This document shows, in pieces, positions 1-11,081 of a stretch of DNA of 64,000 nt. The stretch's first letter is position 1. Each line of letters starts with the position of its first letter. The stretch spans positions 62,001 through 126,000 of the forward strand of contig JAOTOM010003989.1 in assembly GCA_034440615.1 (NCBI GenBank). The letters are read 5' to 3'. Both the position numbers and the translations under genes were made by a program. The stretch comes from Ashinkailepas kermadecensis. Its lineage: Eukaryota; Arthropoda; Thecostraca; Neolepadidae. The notes under the pieces are model-generated. The model searched no databases and was not told the DNA's origin. It saw only the letters and a program-made list of their open reading frames with translations.

Positions 1-299
1 GCATGTACCACCAGGTGGAATTTTCCCATCGAGCTCTGTTTGGCTGCTGGACAGAAAAACAGCAGGGCCCAGCACGTTCTCTGGGGCAATTTGATAATGT
101 ATTGTGGGAGATGTCCACAAGCTAGATGTTTTTGCGTATGTTACAGCAACTTTGAGGATTTTCCAGAGCTGGCATCACTTGTGGAGCAGGGCCTAAGCAC
201 TGATATGAGGCTGCCCCATCAATGTGCTAAGTCCTCGACCAATGGTACCGCTGGTTGGATGCGAGATCGTGTACATAGACAAAAATGTGCATGGCGAGC

Positions 300-520
300 A
301 GACTTGTACTCGACTCAAATTTTTGAGTCGACTCACATTTGACTCATAGATCTTGAGATCCGATTCAAATTATGATTCAGAGCAGGTCAAAATTATTTGA
401 TTCGACTCAATTCAGACTCAGAGCTCACAACGCATGGTTCGACACACGACTCAAACAGACTGACATAAATTTTAATCGATTCAGATCCGACTCAGTAGTA
501 TCAGACTCATGAGCCATATG
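300..520. repeat. GACTCA-rich degenerate repeat
   Basis: The segment is unusually rich in GACTCA and its complement TGAGTC, including a small palindrome around 311-334. The spacing is irregular, so no clean period can be given. Upstream (1-300) holds an open frame of about 100 codons that resembles nothing I recognise and is probably chance. Confidence 0.45.
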
Positions 521-537
521 ATTCAGTGTGCACTGCC

Positions 538-538
<1 letters not shown>

Positions 539-576
<38 letters not shown>

Positions 577-598
577 CTATATATACATGTAATTCCCT
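539..598. repeat. (CA)n then (TA)n microsatellite
   Basis: About 24 bases of CA repeat run directly into TA repeat, followed by a plus-strand Penelope-like 3' end. The sequence is pure dinucleotide repeat. Confidence 0.9.
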
Positions 599-684
599 TA
601 TTTAATTAGACACAGATAAATATGCATTGACATCAAAATGTCTGTTGAATAAATTATTGTTGCTATAACTTTGTTTTTAACTGG

Positions 685-739
<55 letters not shown>
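575..739 (+). mobile_element. Penelope-like 3' terminus ending in (TA)n
   Basis: The sequence reads, in sense, a short stem region, a GAAAC-like core (here mutated to AAAAT), then AATAAATTATTG and a T-rich tail that runs into a (TA)n tract at 686-739. The same block recurs inverted at 745-806 and 940-1033 and again in sense at 1093-1150. The layout (core, AATAAA-type run, TTTTCAC, then TA repeat) matches the 3' ends of the recognisable Penelope copies near 62.5 and 63.0 kb. No coding part is attached, so this is a terminal fragment. Confidence 0.55.
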
Positions 740-934
<195 letters not shown>

Positions 935-939
935 CAGTG

Positions 940-1033
940 TAATGTGAAAAGAAAGTTATAGCAAAAATTATTTATTTCACAGACGTTTCGATGTCAATGC
1001 ATCTTCACCTGTGTCTAATTAAAGAAGGGAACT
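940..1033 (-). mobile_element. Penelope-like 3' terminus with hammerhead-like core
   Basis: This is the best-preserved member of the local family. Read on the minus strand it has a 5-bp closing stem (CACAG/CTGTG), an inner GATG/CATC stem, the GAAAC core and GTC, then AATAAATAATTTTTGC and a TTTTCAC run next to (TA)n. Only the terminal part of an element is present. Confidence 0.55.
978..1013 (-). ncRNA. hammerhead-ribozyme-like motif
   Basis: On the minus strand CACAG at 1013-1009 pairs with CTGTG at 982-978, enclosing a GATG/CATC stem followed by GAAAC and GTC. Type I hammerheads with very short stem III are known in Penelope-like elements. The usual CTGATGA core is degraded here to roughly GGTGAAG, so this copy is probably inactive. 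Confidence 0.4.
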
Positions 1034-1092
1034 AGTATTTATTTAGACACCAACGAAGATGCTCATCATCAACACCAACACCATCATCATCA

Positions 1093-1150
1093 TCAACATC
1101 AAAACATCTATTGAACATATTATTTTTGCTACAACTTTCTTCTCACCTCA
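1093..1150 (+). mobile_element. Penelope-like 3' terminus remnant
   Basis: A fourth, shorter copy of the same block in sense, preceded by ATC/AAC trinucleotide repeats at 1055-1095. The GAAAC core has decayed to CAAAAC. No (TA)n follows. Confidence 0.4.
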
Positions 1151-2640
1151 CATTATTCATCATTCGTCATGAACTGTAATGGTTGGTATATACCTATATA
1201 CCTACCTATATACGTATAAATGCATGTGCATGTGCATAAAGTAATTGACTAAAAAAACATTAAAGAGATGAATGCTTGCCAATGCATATGCAAAGCAATG
1301 AGTGCATAATACTTCAATCCATATCAACCTGATACACAACCTGAATCATATATACCTGACACACATCACCTCACCTCACCTCAACATAGCACCCAGGTCC
1401 TGCACTGCAATAGGCAGCTGCACGGTATAAAATTGAGTTGGTTTGTTACGGACGCCCTCGAAGTTGGTTTGGTAGCGGGCTTGAAGGTTTCCCTTTAGAA
1501 TTGGTTTACATGCAATTTTACCGACTTTCCCTACGCTATCTTGCATTTGCTATGGTAATATAGAGTACTTTGACTTATTCCAATTGAAATATCTATTCTT
1601 CAGCTTCAGCAAGGATTATCCTAAATTACCCAGTAATAATCTTCCTGCCTAACAATGTGCTATTTCCGGCAGGCTCACCATCAAGCGCCTCCAAAATAAA
1701 GGGATTTTTCCCGATATTGGCAGGCTCCCTCTACCGTTGATTTTACTTGTTCTAATTGTCACCCTCGTTCAAGAGCGGAAGAAAGGACAGTCAGGGGGGT
1801 CTAAGTGCGTCATAGCTTCTTCTCCCCAGTGGCAGGATAATTTCTGAAAAGTAAACACAGAAGACCGCCTGAAATGGTAAGGCTACCACTATGATGGCCT
1901 CAGCTGAGGTACCCCTCGCGCAAATGACGTCGCAGGAGCCGACGGGGACGGCTTCGGGAGCGGACACAGCAACGGCACCACTCGCGACCTGATCTGGTCA
2001 CTATGTGCATGACCTGCCGGCGGTTCGCGAACTGGACCGCGCACGCCTGACCCGCTGTCTGCACGATGGTCGCTGGCAGCCGGCGGCTGTGGAAGGCTGA
2101 CGTCTTCCTATTTATTTATTGATTTATTTCACGATGTATGCCCTCCACATACAGTGGCTATTATGGACAGTCCTGTACGATTTGTTTTAGAAATCACATT
2201 TTAAAATCATATTTAGGTACTCCAACATCCGTAGGTTATATTTAAAGTAATCCAATATCAGTGCGTTTAAGTGATTCAGCATAGGTAGGTTTTAGGCCGT
2301 CCAACATCAGTAGGCTAGGTTAGGTTACATTAATTTGTATTGATAATTGTGTTATTTTAAATTATATACCACCACACCCAAAACCCTTTCCCCACACTTC
2401 CCATATGTTGCTGAGGTGGGATAGCCTTGAACTTATATCTTGGGAAGTTTTCATTTTCCAAATGAATGAGTGTCAAATTCGTTGAAATCACATCAGAAAA
2501 CACCAGGAAAACAACATTGTGATCAAAAATGGCCCAAGGACTTCTTATGCATGTTTGCCATTTTACACCGAATCATATAATTGTCGATGGAAAGCATCAA
2601 CCTCAATATAGGCATCACTCCTTGTTTTTTTCATAAAAAC
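1151..2640. other. no gene recognised
   Basis: A GC-rich open stretch near 1890-2100 has two short frames separated by a TGA, with nothing recognisable in them. At 2283-2335 there are AGGTTAGGTT-type runs similar to those at 50.86-50.97 kb; these are common in arthropod genomes. The rest looks like decayed intergenic DNA. Confidence 0.4.
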
Positions 2641-3018
2641 CCCTCCTTTATTTTTTATTTTAAAATTTTTTTTAAATTACACAGACCAAACTTCCAAAAA
2701 CACTCCCCCCCCCCCCCCAAAAAAAAAGCTATATAATGCCACACATGCCGAAATACTTGATACTTTTCATCAATAAAGTTGAACATGTGTTCCTATGACA
2801 AGGACAATTGCTAATTTTTCAACAAAAAGAATTTTTTTTTTTTTCCGACTTAGTTTTTAGATAGAACAGAAGAAATATACACTCACTGGTTAAATATGTT
2901 TTATCCAGCCAACATTTTCTTTTTTTTTAAGAAAAAAAAAAATTTTAAAAAAAAAAAAAAAAAAAAATTTATTTTTTTATTGGAAGGAAAAAAAAACACG
3001 CCCCAAAAAAAATAAAAG
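2640..3018. repeat. homopolymer-rich low-complexity block
   Basis: Long runs of A, T and C dominate, for example a C run then an A run near 2704-2728 and mixed A/T runs at 2920-3015. The change to ordinary sequence at about 3018 is abrupt. A similar block at 22.08-22.91 kb raises the possibility of poorly polished assembly. Confidence 0.6.
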
Positions 3019-3690
3019 CTGTTGCTCTGCGTAAACCTACGCGGACGTCGATTTACACAGGAGGTGACTTCAGTGTATATCGACGCAGATCTCTCGTTAT
3101 TTACACAGAGCCGCTCGCCTGCGTAAATCTACGCAGGCCTCGATATACACAGGCAGCGGTGCTGGTGTATATCTACGCGGACGTGAACTACGCGTGCGTC
3201 GATTTACACAGAAGGCCATGCCTGTGTAAATCTACGTATGCGTGGAATACGCACGCGTCGATATACACAGAAGGCGATTCCTGCGTAAATCGACGCAGGA
3301 AGGCGTTGATATACGCAGGAGGCGGTACTGGTGTATATCTACGCGGACGTGAACAACGCGTGCGTCGATTTACACAGAAGGCCATGCCTGTGTAAATCTA
3401 CGTATGCGTGAAATACGCGCGCGTCGATATACACAGAAGGCGATTCCTGCGTAAATCGACGCAGGAAGGCGTTGATATACGCAGGAGGCGGTACTGGTGT
3501 ATATCTACGCGGACGTGAACAACGCGTGCGTCGATTTACACAGAAGCCAATGCCTGTGCAAATATACGTACGCGTGACATACGCGTGCGTCGATGTACAC
3601 AGAATTCGATCCCTATGTAAACCTATGCACTCCAAAATACTCCAACGGCGATACACACGGGACACGGTCTAGGTGTACATATACGTATGC
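3019..3690. repeat. 166-bp palindromic satellite
   Basis: The phrase GTGTATATCTACGCGG starts at about 3165, 3331 and 3497, giving a 166-bp period over roughly four units. Each unit is made of shorter pieces of the form CGTCGATTTACACAG alternating with its approximate reverse complement, so units are internally palindromic. As a result both strands are open and encode similar peptides (VDLHR and CKST recur on each). A remnant is seen at 3925-3950. I do not consider the open frames genes. Confidence 0.85.
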
Positions 3691-5838
3691 GTCAGGGGCG
3701 TCAATTTCTGAAACTGAAAATGTATTGGCGGGGGGGGGGGGCGGAGGCATGACATGGAGGAAGTGGACGAGCCCAAATGGATTGGAGGCGCATCCTTTGG
3801 GTCCCATGTGAAAACTTTGCATTATTGGCAGGGGCACATGCCCATCAAAAGTATATACAATACAACACCCATGATTATACACAATGTCGGTATCTGTGCA
3901 AAATTGCGAAAATGTAAGAAGCGGTTGCGTCGATATACACAGCGCATTGTTCCTCTGCAACCTCACAGGCCTTGAGTTTGTCAAGCGCAGTTCTACTGGG
4001 GCCAAAATCCCATGACCATTTCGAGCACCCCCTCCCCCCAATGATGCTTAAGCAATGTGGCTAGAGATCCCAGGTGGATCGTCGGGGGGGGGGGGGGTGT
4101 CCGGACCCACGTTTTCGCACCCTGCTAGTGATAATTTGTCATTTTCTTTATTCAATGTGGAAATATGTTCTGAATATAAGGATCTTCACCTCTGGATTGG
4201 TGAGAAATATCGAGTATTAGCTCAAGCAATGGGAAATGTAGCATGTCTGGGAAGGAGCGCTGTCACATTGGTGGAGAATGAGCCGAGGGACAGCAAGGGG
4301 TGGATTCAAGAAGTGTTATCGGGAAGGAGCCATTTCTTTGAAGTGGCGTCGTTGAGCGGAAATGGGTCGAACATGCTTAATACTGCATGCTGAGCATGCT
4401 TTTTGCTGTGAAAGGGCATTCGGCTGAGATATAAATTAAAAATCGTTCAGGGGGAAAGGGTGCCCTCGAGCCTTCTTGAAGAAGCGCTTTTCCCGGCCGG
4501 AATGGTGCCACCCATTTCCATGGGAGGGGGCACATCCCCCCAGTGTACTCTGCATTCACCTCTGTGGGGAAAATACAGAATATGCCTCACGAATGTTGTT
4601 GATATCGAGTATATGAGGCGTAATGGGCTTTGCCTGGAATTAATAGGATCAAAAACGACCTTTCCCATCTGCGTCATTGTAGGCGTGGCGACGAAGAGGA
4701 TGCGCACCCTGCCAAATGTTTTGTGGAGTTTAACCAGTCCTAGTGAACTTGACGTATGCAAATTATAGTGTTGCATGGAACAAAATCAACTCCAAACCTT
4801 CCTGTCGCTCCCATCCCATGCCAAATTCGTGCTCAATGTACACGTGGAGCAGGTTCCGTGTTAAGTAACGGAAAGGTTAATGGGCGTGCATTCATCGTCC
4901 GAGCCAGGATTTTCATGGGAACCTGCCGACCATGGTGCCCCTCACCTGGACATCCCCTTCACTGTGAAGTACGGTGCCATGAACGGAGATGCGTATCTCA
5001 CAGAGCAATACCTAGTGGGTATTTTGGTAAATCAGTCTATTTTGGAAGATTTGCCCCCTCCCCCGCTGAATAGTTTATACTTTAACATAGGACACTGCAC
5101 TCGCCCTCCCCCGAAGTTCCCAGGCTCTCAATCCGTATTCTCCTTTCAGAGGTGGCTTTCCATACCTTTCGGAGCACTTTCCCCATCCCCACCCTATGAA
5201 TCGTTCTTAAGTTCCACCTCCGTAACCTCTCAATTACGCTTAGAACCTGTCACCACACGGTGCCCATGTTGCATGCAGCGCATTTTCACACATCTTCAAG
5301 TAGTGGAAATCAAGGGGGCGCAACGAATCTTGAAGGAGCGTGTAGACTGAGATGGTTAGTCTTCCCCAAGTCCGATATCGATACTTACCAGTGAACGTTG
5401 ACAAAGCGCTAAATTTAATGGTTTGAGGAACGCGTCCCTCCTTTTACATGTCAGGTGTGGCTTGGGTCGTTGCATGCCAGTCGTAGCCAACAAAACCCCG
5501 TAGAATTGATAATCATGCAATCGACAGTGAATGGAAAAATCGAAAAAACGCCCTTCTTGTCCCTCTATCTCGGAGCTATAGCAGCCCGACAGGAGCGGAA
5601 CTTTATGGGTTCAGTTGGAGATGCATATCAACGGAGCCATACTCATTTGCGGTAACATATTCCTGATCACCAGGATGTTGATTTAAGTAACACATTTCTG
5701 CTTCCAAGGATGTTGATTTCTGAAAATGATTTAGACATGGAGGCAATGGACAGGTAAACTCAGAACTCAGAAGTTACATCTTTATTAGCATATACAATGG
5801 CTATATGCTATCGTAACTTGGGTACCCGATACAGACAC
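3691..5838. other. no gene recognised
   Basis: Long G runs occur at 3728-3742 and 4083-4097. Several frames of 60-156 codons are open (for example 4880-5350 plus) but carry no motif, codon pattern or relative that I recognise. I see no tRNA or clear mobile element. Confidence 0.35.
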
Positions 5839-5849
5839 ACACACACACA

Positions 5850-5934
<85 letters not shown>

Positions 5935-5946
5935 CACACACACACT
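5839..5946. repeat. (CA)n-(TA)n-(CA)n compound microsatellite
   Basis: A CA tract, about 75 bases of TA, then another CA tract. The tract gives long but meaningless open frames rich in Tyr and Ile. Confidence 0.95.
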
Positions 5947-6051
5947 AATTGTCGTGCACTCCATGTAAGATCTTGTTGAGCATGCTTAATATTCATGAGG
6001 CCTAACGGCTGCAATGCTCGGGTGTATAACGATGTCAACAACAGCCATGTA

Positions 6052-6955
6052 TCACATTCGGCGAGCGGTCGCGCCCAGCAGCGGCCACGCCACGTCAGAA
6101 CACGAAGTTCGGCGCAGAAGCGTTGGTCGCCGCCGCAGCCAGTCAGCGGAGGCGTCCGGTCGTCGCCGCCATGGGGCCCACCGAACGTCCAGCCTGCACC
6201 GGCCGCCCAGCCGGTACGTCCCGTTGTCGCTCTGCACCTCGAGCCACAGTGTCGCCGACAGCTGCTCGTGCCGCAACTGTGGCGAGCGCGCCGCGTCGCC
6301 TTCGCACCGCCGGTAGAAGAGCATGTAGGGCGCGTTGGTTGGCGCGCCGGCGCCGCCGCCACCTCAGGCGTCCAGGTGACTGGCCGACAGCGGTGTTACG
6401 TAGTTGTCGTCGAGGCGGCACCAGACGGACGGCGCGGCGTCCGGGCCGGTGGCGTCGGATGACCGCGCCACGCAGTAGTAGTGGCCGCCGTCCAGCGAGC
6501 CGCCGTGGTGCAACACCAGCACGTACAGCCGGAACTGGGCGGCCGGCCCGCCGCGCACCGGAACTCACAGCTGCTCCGTCAGCGCCACGCGAGTCAGCAC
6601 CTTGCGGCGCGCGCCCGTGCCACGCTTGAACAGGAAGCGCACCAGCGAGATGACGAGGTAGTGCGGCGGCTGCAGCAACTGCAGCTGTCGGTCGGCGTCG
6701 CGCAGCTCAGCGCACCGCTCGCAGTGGCATTGGCTCTCGCCGGACAGCCGCTCCGCCGCCAGATATTGACCCATCGGATCAGACACCTGGAGGGCGGCAC
6801 GAGGCTGAGACGGCAGAGTCCGGCACAGCCAAGTGCAGGTCGGTGATGCTGTCCAGGTGGCGCGACACAGAGCCGCACGTGCGGGTCATCCCGGCACGAC
6901 TGGCCAGCAGACGCCGCACCAGAGTCAGAGTCGGAGCTGTTGGCGGTAGCTGGAC
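6052..6955 (-). pseudogene. USP35/38-like ubiquitin hydrolase, C-terminal part
   Basis: On the minus strand, reading from about 6955, the frame gives the zinc-ribbon half RTCGSVSRHLDSITDL, then after a one-base frame change near 6780-6800 the second half CHCERCAELRDADRQLQLL, then the RFLFKRG strand. The histidine box follows (GGSLDGGHYYCVARS, about 6480), then WCRLDDNYVT and APYMLFYRR. These are the ordered C-terminal blocks of USP-type deubiquitinases, closest in my memory to USP35/USP38. The frame from 6786 to 6052 is continuous except for two in-frame TGA codons at 6567-6565 and 6366-6364. An AG at 6957-6956 after a pyrimidine-containing stretch could be a splice acceptor, which would put the minisatellite in an upstream intron. 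The Cys-box exon is not in the window. The frame change and two stops argue for a pseudogene or a sequence-quality problem; an active gene is not excluded. Confidence 0.7.
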
Positions 6956-6959
6956 CTGG

Positions 6960-7055
6960 AAGGTTGCAATAGTGATCACTACCTCCACCCATTTCAGAAT
7001 CAAACAGAATAATAATAATCTCACACAAATCAAGAGATCCAGCTAAATAGTCACA
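6960..7055. repeat. 96-bp flanking repeat, copy 1
   Basis: Nearly the same 96 bases occur at 7969-8064 in the same orientation. The copies bracket the first block of the minisatellite, indicating duplication of a larger unit (flank plus array). Confidence 0.9.
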
Positions 7056-7056
7056 T

Positions 7057-9392
7057 CCAGCATGCCATGCCCGGCAAGCATGCCTGCCTGCCCGGCAAGC
7101 GTGCCTGCCTGCCCGGCAAGCGTGCCTGCCTGCCCGGCAAGCGTGCCTGCCTGCCCGGCAAGCGTGCCTGCCTGCCCGGCAAGCGTGCCTGCCTGCCTGG
7201 CAAGCGTGCCAGCCTGCCTGGCAAGCGTGCCGGCCTGCCCAGCAAGTGGGTCAGCCGGCCTGCCTGGCAAGCCAGCTAGCATACCCAGCAAGCCAGCTAG
7301 CATACCCAGCAAGCGTGCCTGCCTGCCTGGCAAGCCAGCTAGCATACCCAGCAAGCATACCAGCTTGCCCGGCAAGCGTGCCAGCCTGCCCGGCAAGCGT
7401 GCCAGCCTGCCCGGCAAGCGTGCCAGCCTGCCCGGCAAGCGTGCCAGCCTGCCCGGCAAGCGTGCCAGCCTGCCCGGCAAGCGTGCCAGCCTGCCAACTG
7501 GGCCAGCCAGCCTGCCCGGCAAGTGGGCCAGCCAGCCTGCCCGGCAAGTGGGCCAGCCAGCCTGCCCGGCAAGTGGGCCAGCCAGCCTGCCCGGCAAGTG
7601 GGCCAGCCAGCCTGCCCAGCAAGTGGGCCAGCCAGCCTGACAAGTGGCCAGCCAGCCTGCCCAGCAAGTGGGCCAGCCTGCTTGGAAAGCAGGCCCACCT
7701 GCATGGCAAGCATGCTGGCCTGCCTGTCCTGCAAGCATGCTGGCCTGCCTGTCCTGCAAGCATGCCGGCCTGCTCAGCAAGTGGACCAGCCTGCCCAGCA
7801 AGTGGGCCAGCCTGCCCAGCAAGTGGGCCAGCATGCTTGGCAAGCTGGCCTGCCTGTTTGGCAAGCAGGCCCACCTGCACGGTAAGCAGGCCCTCCAGCA
7901 CAGCAAGCAGACCGGCCTCTGCAGCTGTTTCACGGAGTAATCCAGCTGGAAAGGGAGAACAGGCCTCAAAGGTTGCAATAGTGATCACTACCTTCACACA
8001 TTTCAGAATCAAACAGAATAATAATAATCTCACATAAATCAAGAGATCCAGCTGAACAGTCACAGCCAGCCTGCCCAGCAAGTGGGCCAGCCTGTCTGGC
8101 AAGCATGCTGGCCTGCCTGGCGAGAATGCTGGCCTGCCCAGCAAGTGGGCCAGCCAGCCTGGCAAGCAGGCCAGCCAGCCTGCACAGTAAGTGGGCCAGC
8201 CAGCCTGCCCAGTGAGTAGACCAGCAGGCCCACCTGCACATCAAGTGGGCCAGCCAGCCTGCCCAGCAAGTGGGCCAGCCAGGCTGCCCAGCAAGTGGGC
8301 CAGCCAGGCTGCCCAGAAAGCGGGCCAGCCAGCCTGCCCTGCAAGCCTGCCGGCCTGCCCGGCAAGTGGGCCAGCCAGCCTGCCTGGTAAGTGGGCCAGC
8401 CAGCCAGCCTGCCCAGCAAATGGGCCAGCCAGCCTGCACAGCAAGCGAGCCAGCCTGCCCAGTGAGTAGACCAGCAGGCCCACCTGCACATCAAGTGGGC
8501 CAGCCAGCCTGCCTGGCAAGTGGGCTGACCAGCCTGCCTGGCAAGTGGGCCAGCCAGCCTGCCTGGTAAGTGGGCCAGCCAGCCAGCCAGCCTGCCCAGC
8601 AAGTGGGCCAGCCTGCCCTGCAAGTGGGTCAGCCAGCCTGGCAAGTGGATCAGCCAGCCTGCCCTGCAAGTGGGTCAGCCAGCCTGGCAAGTGGATCAGC
8701 CAGTCTGGCAAGTGGGCCAGCCAGCCTGGCAAGTGGGCCGGCCAGCCTGCTCTGCAAGTGGGCTGGCGGGCCTGCCCAGCAAGTGGGCCAGCCAGCCTGC
8801 TCTGCAAGTGGGCTGGCGGGCCTGCCCAGCAAGTGGGCCAGCTGGCCTGGGAAGTGGCCAGCCAGCCTGCCCAGTGAGTGGGCCAGCCTGCCTGGCAAGA
8901 GTTAGTCATTTGGGCTTTAGGGCACTTCAACCAGAATTGATAATCTCGACAAGTGTGCCAGCCTGCCTGGCAAGTGGGCCAGCCTGCCTCCTCAGCATGT
9001 GAATCAGCCTGCACAGCAAGTGGGCCAGTCTGCATAGCAAGCGGGCCGGCCTGCACAGCAAGCAGGACAGCCTGCCTGCCCAGCAAGCATGCTGGCTTGC
9101 CTGGCAAGTGGGTCATCTGGCCTGCCCAGCAAGTGGCCCAGCATGTTTGGCAAGCGTGCCAGCCTGCCCAGCAAGTGGGCCAGCCTGTTCGGTAAGCAGG
9201 CTGGCCTGGCAAGTGGGCCAGTTGGCCAGCCTGCTTGGCAAACAGGCCCACCTACACAGCAAGCAGGCCAGCCAACCCACCTGGCAAGCGGGCCAGCTGG
9301 CCTGCCTGGCAAGGGGGCTGGCTGCCCTGCCTGGCAAGGGGGCTGGCTGGCCTGCCTGGCAAGGGGGCCGGCTGGCCTGCCTGGCAAGGGGG
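7057..9392. repeat. 21/25-bp minisatellite, left block
   Basis: The unit is built from CCTGCCCGGCAAG plus CGTGCCTG (21 bp, 7 codons, early part) or plus TGGGCCAGCCAG (25 bp, later part). The 21-bp form repeats seven-residue peptides such as ACPASVP. The 25-bp form cycles through all frames. Five or six frames are open for hundreds of codons only because the unit lacks stops. Short unique pieces interrupt at 7925-7968 and 8905-8950. The array is cut at 9392 by an LTR element and continues at 11082. Confidence 0.95.
7969..8064. repeat. 96-bp flanking repeat, copy 2
   Basis: This copy differs from 6960-7055 at only a handful of positions and lies inside the minisatellite. It shows that the array grew in part by segmental duplication. 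Confidence 0.9.
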
Positions 9393-9538
9393 TGTCAGAC
9401 TTTGGTGTCTGTTGTTGGGCCGCCGCCGGGCCTATCACGTGACCCGGTCACGTGACCCGGGCCACCGGGGGTGGCTCGGCGGCGTGTCGTGTCATGCAGG
9501 AGTGTGAATACAGGACTCGAAGGTGAAGGTCTGTGACA
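9393..9538 (+). repeat. left LTR, 146 bp
   Basis: It starts TGTC and ends GACA, and contains a CACGTGACCCGG direct repeat near 9436-9459. It appears identical to 10936-11081. Confidence 0.95.
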
Positions 9539-9556
9539 TGGTGGCAGCGGTCGGTA
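9539..9556 (+). promoter_or_regulatory. primer-binding site
   Basis: TGGTGGCAGCGGTCGG directly follows the left LTR. The TGG start complements a tRNA CCA end; I cannot assign the tRNA with certainty. Confidence 0.7.
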
Positions 9557-9655
9557 CGAAACCCCGTGGTTTGTGAGGGTTAACATTCCCTGTGTTCTAT
9601 TGTTCGCGAAGGTTTTCTACTTTCAAGACCTGAAGTATAATTGCGTGCGTGAATA

Positions 9656-10367
9656 TGGCCTCATTGAGCGTTTCGTTGTCCGACTTCCCGATTTTTGACG
9701 GCTCGAGCTCGCCTGAGTTATTTATCAAGCGGCTCTCTACCGGCACTTCTTGGTCGGCTTATCGGCGGAGGAAAAGCGTCTCCTTTCGCGTCAAGGGGCA
9801 TCTACTTTCGAGTCTGCAGTCAAGGAGTTAACTCGGGAGGAACAACTGGCCGAACTCTGCGGCACAGCGTCATCCGTCAACGAACGTGAGCACACAGTCA
9901 CCTGGGCAGAGTATGCTGGGATCTCTGCTGAGTCTCCACACCCAATCCGAACGCCACAGAGATCTTCATCTCATCCGTGGCGCCGTGCCACGGACGGAGA
10001 CTGCACCAGGGCCGCGGGCAGAGCGGCCGGCGCAGGTGCGCACGGCGCAGGACGGGAGCGCTGGCGCCGTAGTTCTCCGGCTGCGCCGCGGAGTGGCGCT
10101 GCCGGCGCGGCTCATGCTGGGGGTAGAGCATGGGAGGCCAGCAGAGGCCGGGAGCAGCGTGGCGGCTCACCGGTGCCGGCACGGGCGCGGGAGAGCGATG
10201 CGGGCACGGCCGGCCGGCCTGAGCTGAGAACAGCCGACCGCGGCCAATCGCGCAGTCCGGACCGGCAGACGAGGGCTGACGAGGCTGACGAGGCTTGTCG
10301 CGGCTTCGGCCACCTCAAAAGGCACTGCCCAAACGGACAAGGGGGCAGGCTGGCGGAAGGTTGGTGA
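9656..10367 (+). pseudogene. Gag-like region with zinc knuckle
   Basis: The ATG-started frame gives MASLSVSLSDFPIFDG, typical of the N-terminus of Ty3-type Gag. It shifts near 9750 to a second frame (ESAVKELTREEQLAEL) that runs through a G/R-rich stretch to a zinc knuckle CRGFGHLKRHC near 10293-10325. The first Cys pair of the knuckle is not intact. At least one frameshift separates the two parts, so this copy cannot make a normal Gag by simple translation. Confidence 0.65.
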
Positions 10368-10479
10368 ACCTTCCCATAGCTCGGGTTGCAATCAATGGAT
10401 TTGCGGTAAGTGATGCCTTAATAGACAGTGGTAGCCAACTGAGTATGATAAACAGCAGTATGACAGGCGGCACAGAGTT
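10368..10479 (+). pseudogene. retroelement aspartyl protease fragment
   Basis: The frame reads VAINGFAVSDALIDSGSQLS. DSG is the catalytic triad signature of retropepsins, and the following SQLSMI fits the flap-side pattern. The domain stops within about 15 residues, where sequence jumps to the integrase end, so most of the protease fold is missing. Confidence 0.7.
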
Positions 10480-10489
10480 GCAGAGCCAG

Positions 10490-10680
10490 CGATCAAAGTC
10501 GGTGACAGGTTGTTGTACAGGAACTTTTCCGCTCGATCCAAGTTGGATTATCCTTGGATAGGACCTTATGTTGTAGTCGCCCTACGAGGTCGACGGCACT
10601 TAGATTTTGTTGAAAAAGGTGGAAAACTTCGACGCACCCATGTGGAAAATGTAAAAGTTGTGCGCGATCGTGATGTGTAA
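10490..10680 (+). pseudogene. integrase C-terminal (GPY/F) remnant
   Basis: The frame gives KVGDRLLYRNF, then DYPWIGPYVVVALRG and ends VVRDRDV-stop. PWIGPY is the GPY/F module that closes Ty3-type integrases. Direct joining to the protease fragment marks the internal deletion breakpoint at about 10465-10492. Confidence 0.75.
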
Positions 10681-10920
10681 TTGTGTGACACGTTTCACGT
10701 TTTCAGTGCATGGTGCGAGTATTGTTGCGCATTGCGGCCGCGGGTATCACTTGTTCAGTGCCAGACTTGACGTTTGTACAGAAGATACATGGTACTTACT
10801 TGGTACGGCGACATAGGTGGGGTCAGGGTAGCCGTTCAGCGTTATTTGCTTCAAACGCGGTGTATATACTGAGCTGAAACCCATTTTTTTATGTTCAATT
10901 GCGATTACCCTCGCAATTTG

Positions 10921-10935
10921 GATGAGAGGGGAAAG
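10921..10935 (+). promoter_or_regulatory. polypurine tract
   Basis: A purine run GAGAGGGGAAAG ends exactly at the right LTR, the expected place for plus-strand priming. Confidence 0.8.
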
Positions 10936-11081
10936 TGTCAGACTTTGGTGTCTGTTGTTGGGCCGCCGCCGGGCCTATCACGTGACCCGGTCACGTGACC
11001 CGGGCCACCGGGGGTGGCTCGGCGGCGTGTCGTGTCATGCAGGAGTGTGAATACAGGACTCGAAGGTGAAGGTCTGTGACA
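10936..11081 (+). repeat. right LTR, 146 bp
   Basis: It appears identical to the left LTR over its whole length and is followed by GGGGG and the resumed minisatellite. Confidence 0.95.

Larger units (their letters stand above)
9393..11081 (+). mobile_element. Ty3-type (Mag-like) LTR element, internally deleted
   Basis: Two 146-bp direct repeats beginning TGTCAG and ending TGTGACA bound a 1.4-kb interior. GGGGG flanks both ends as a 5-bp target duplication, and the minisatellite resumes immediately on each side. A primer-binding site follows the left LTR and a purine run precedes the right one. The interior has Gag-like sequence, one zinc knuckle, a protease active site and the very end of integrase, but no reverse transcriptase, RNase H or integrase core. 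The two LTRs look identical by eye, which implies recent insertion. Movement would need enzymes from a complete relative. The short LTR and the GPY-type integrase end suggest the Mag group of Ty3 elements. Confidence 0.9.

Noticed and set aside
2283..2340. Arthropod telomeric TTAGG repeat
   Set aside because: Only two or three imperfect units in interstitial DNA, with a 5-6 base mixed period; not a telomere.
6365..6567. TGA codons read as selenocysteine in the ubiquitin hydrolase
   Set aside because: USP enzymes are not selenoproteins and the TGA sites are not at catalytic positions; no SECIS-like hairpin was noticed downstream.
7043..9450. Open frames of up to 311 codons on both strands
   Set aside because: They are translations of the 21/25-bp minisatellite; nearly all frames are open and the peptides are pure repeat.
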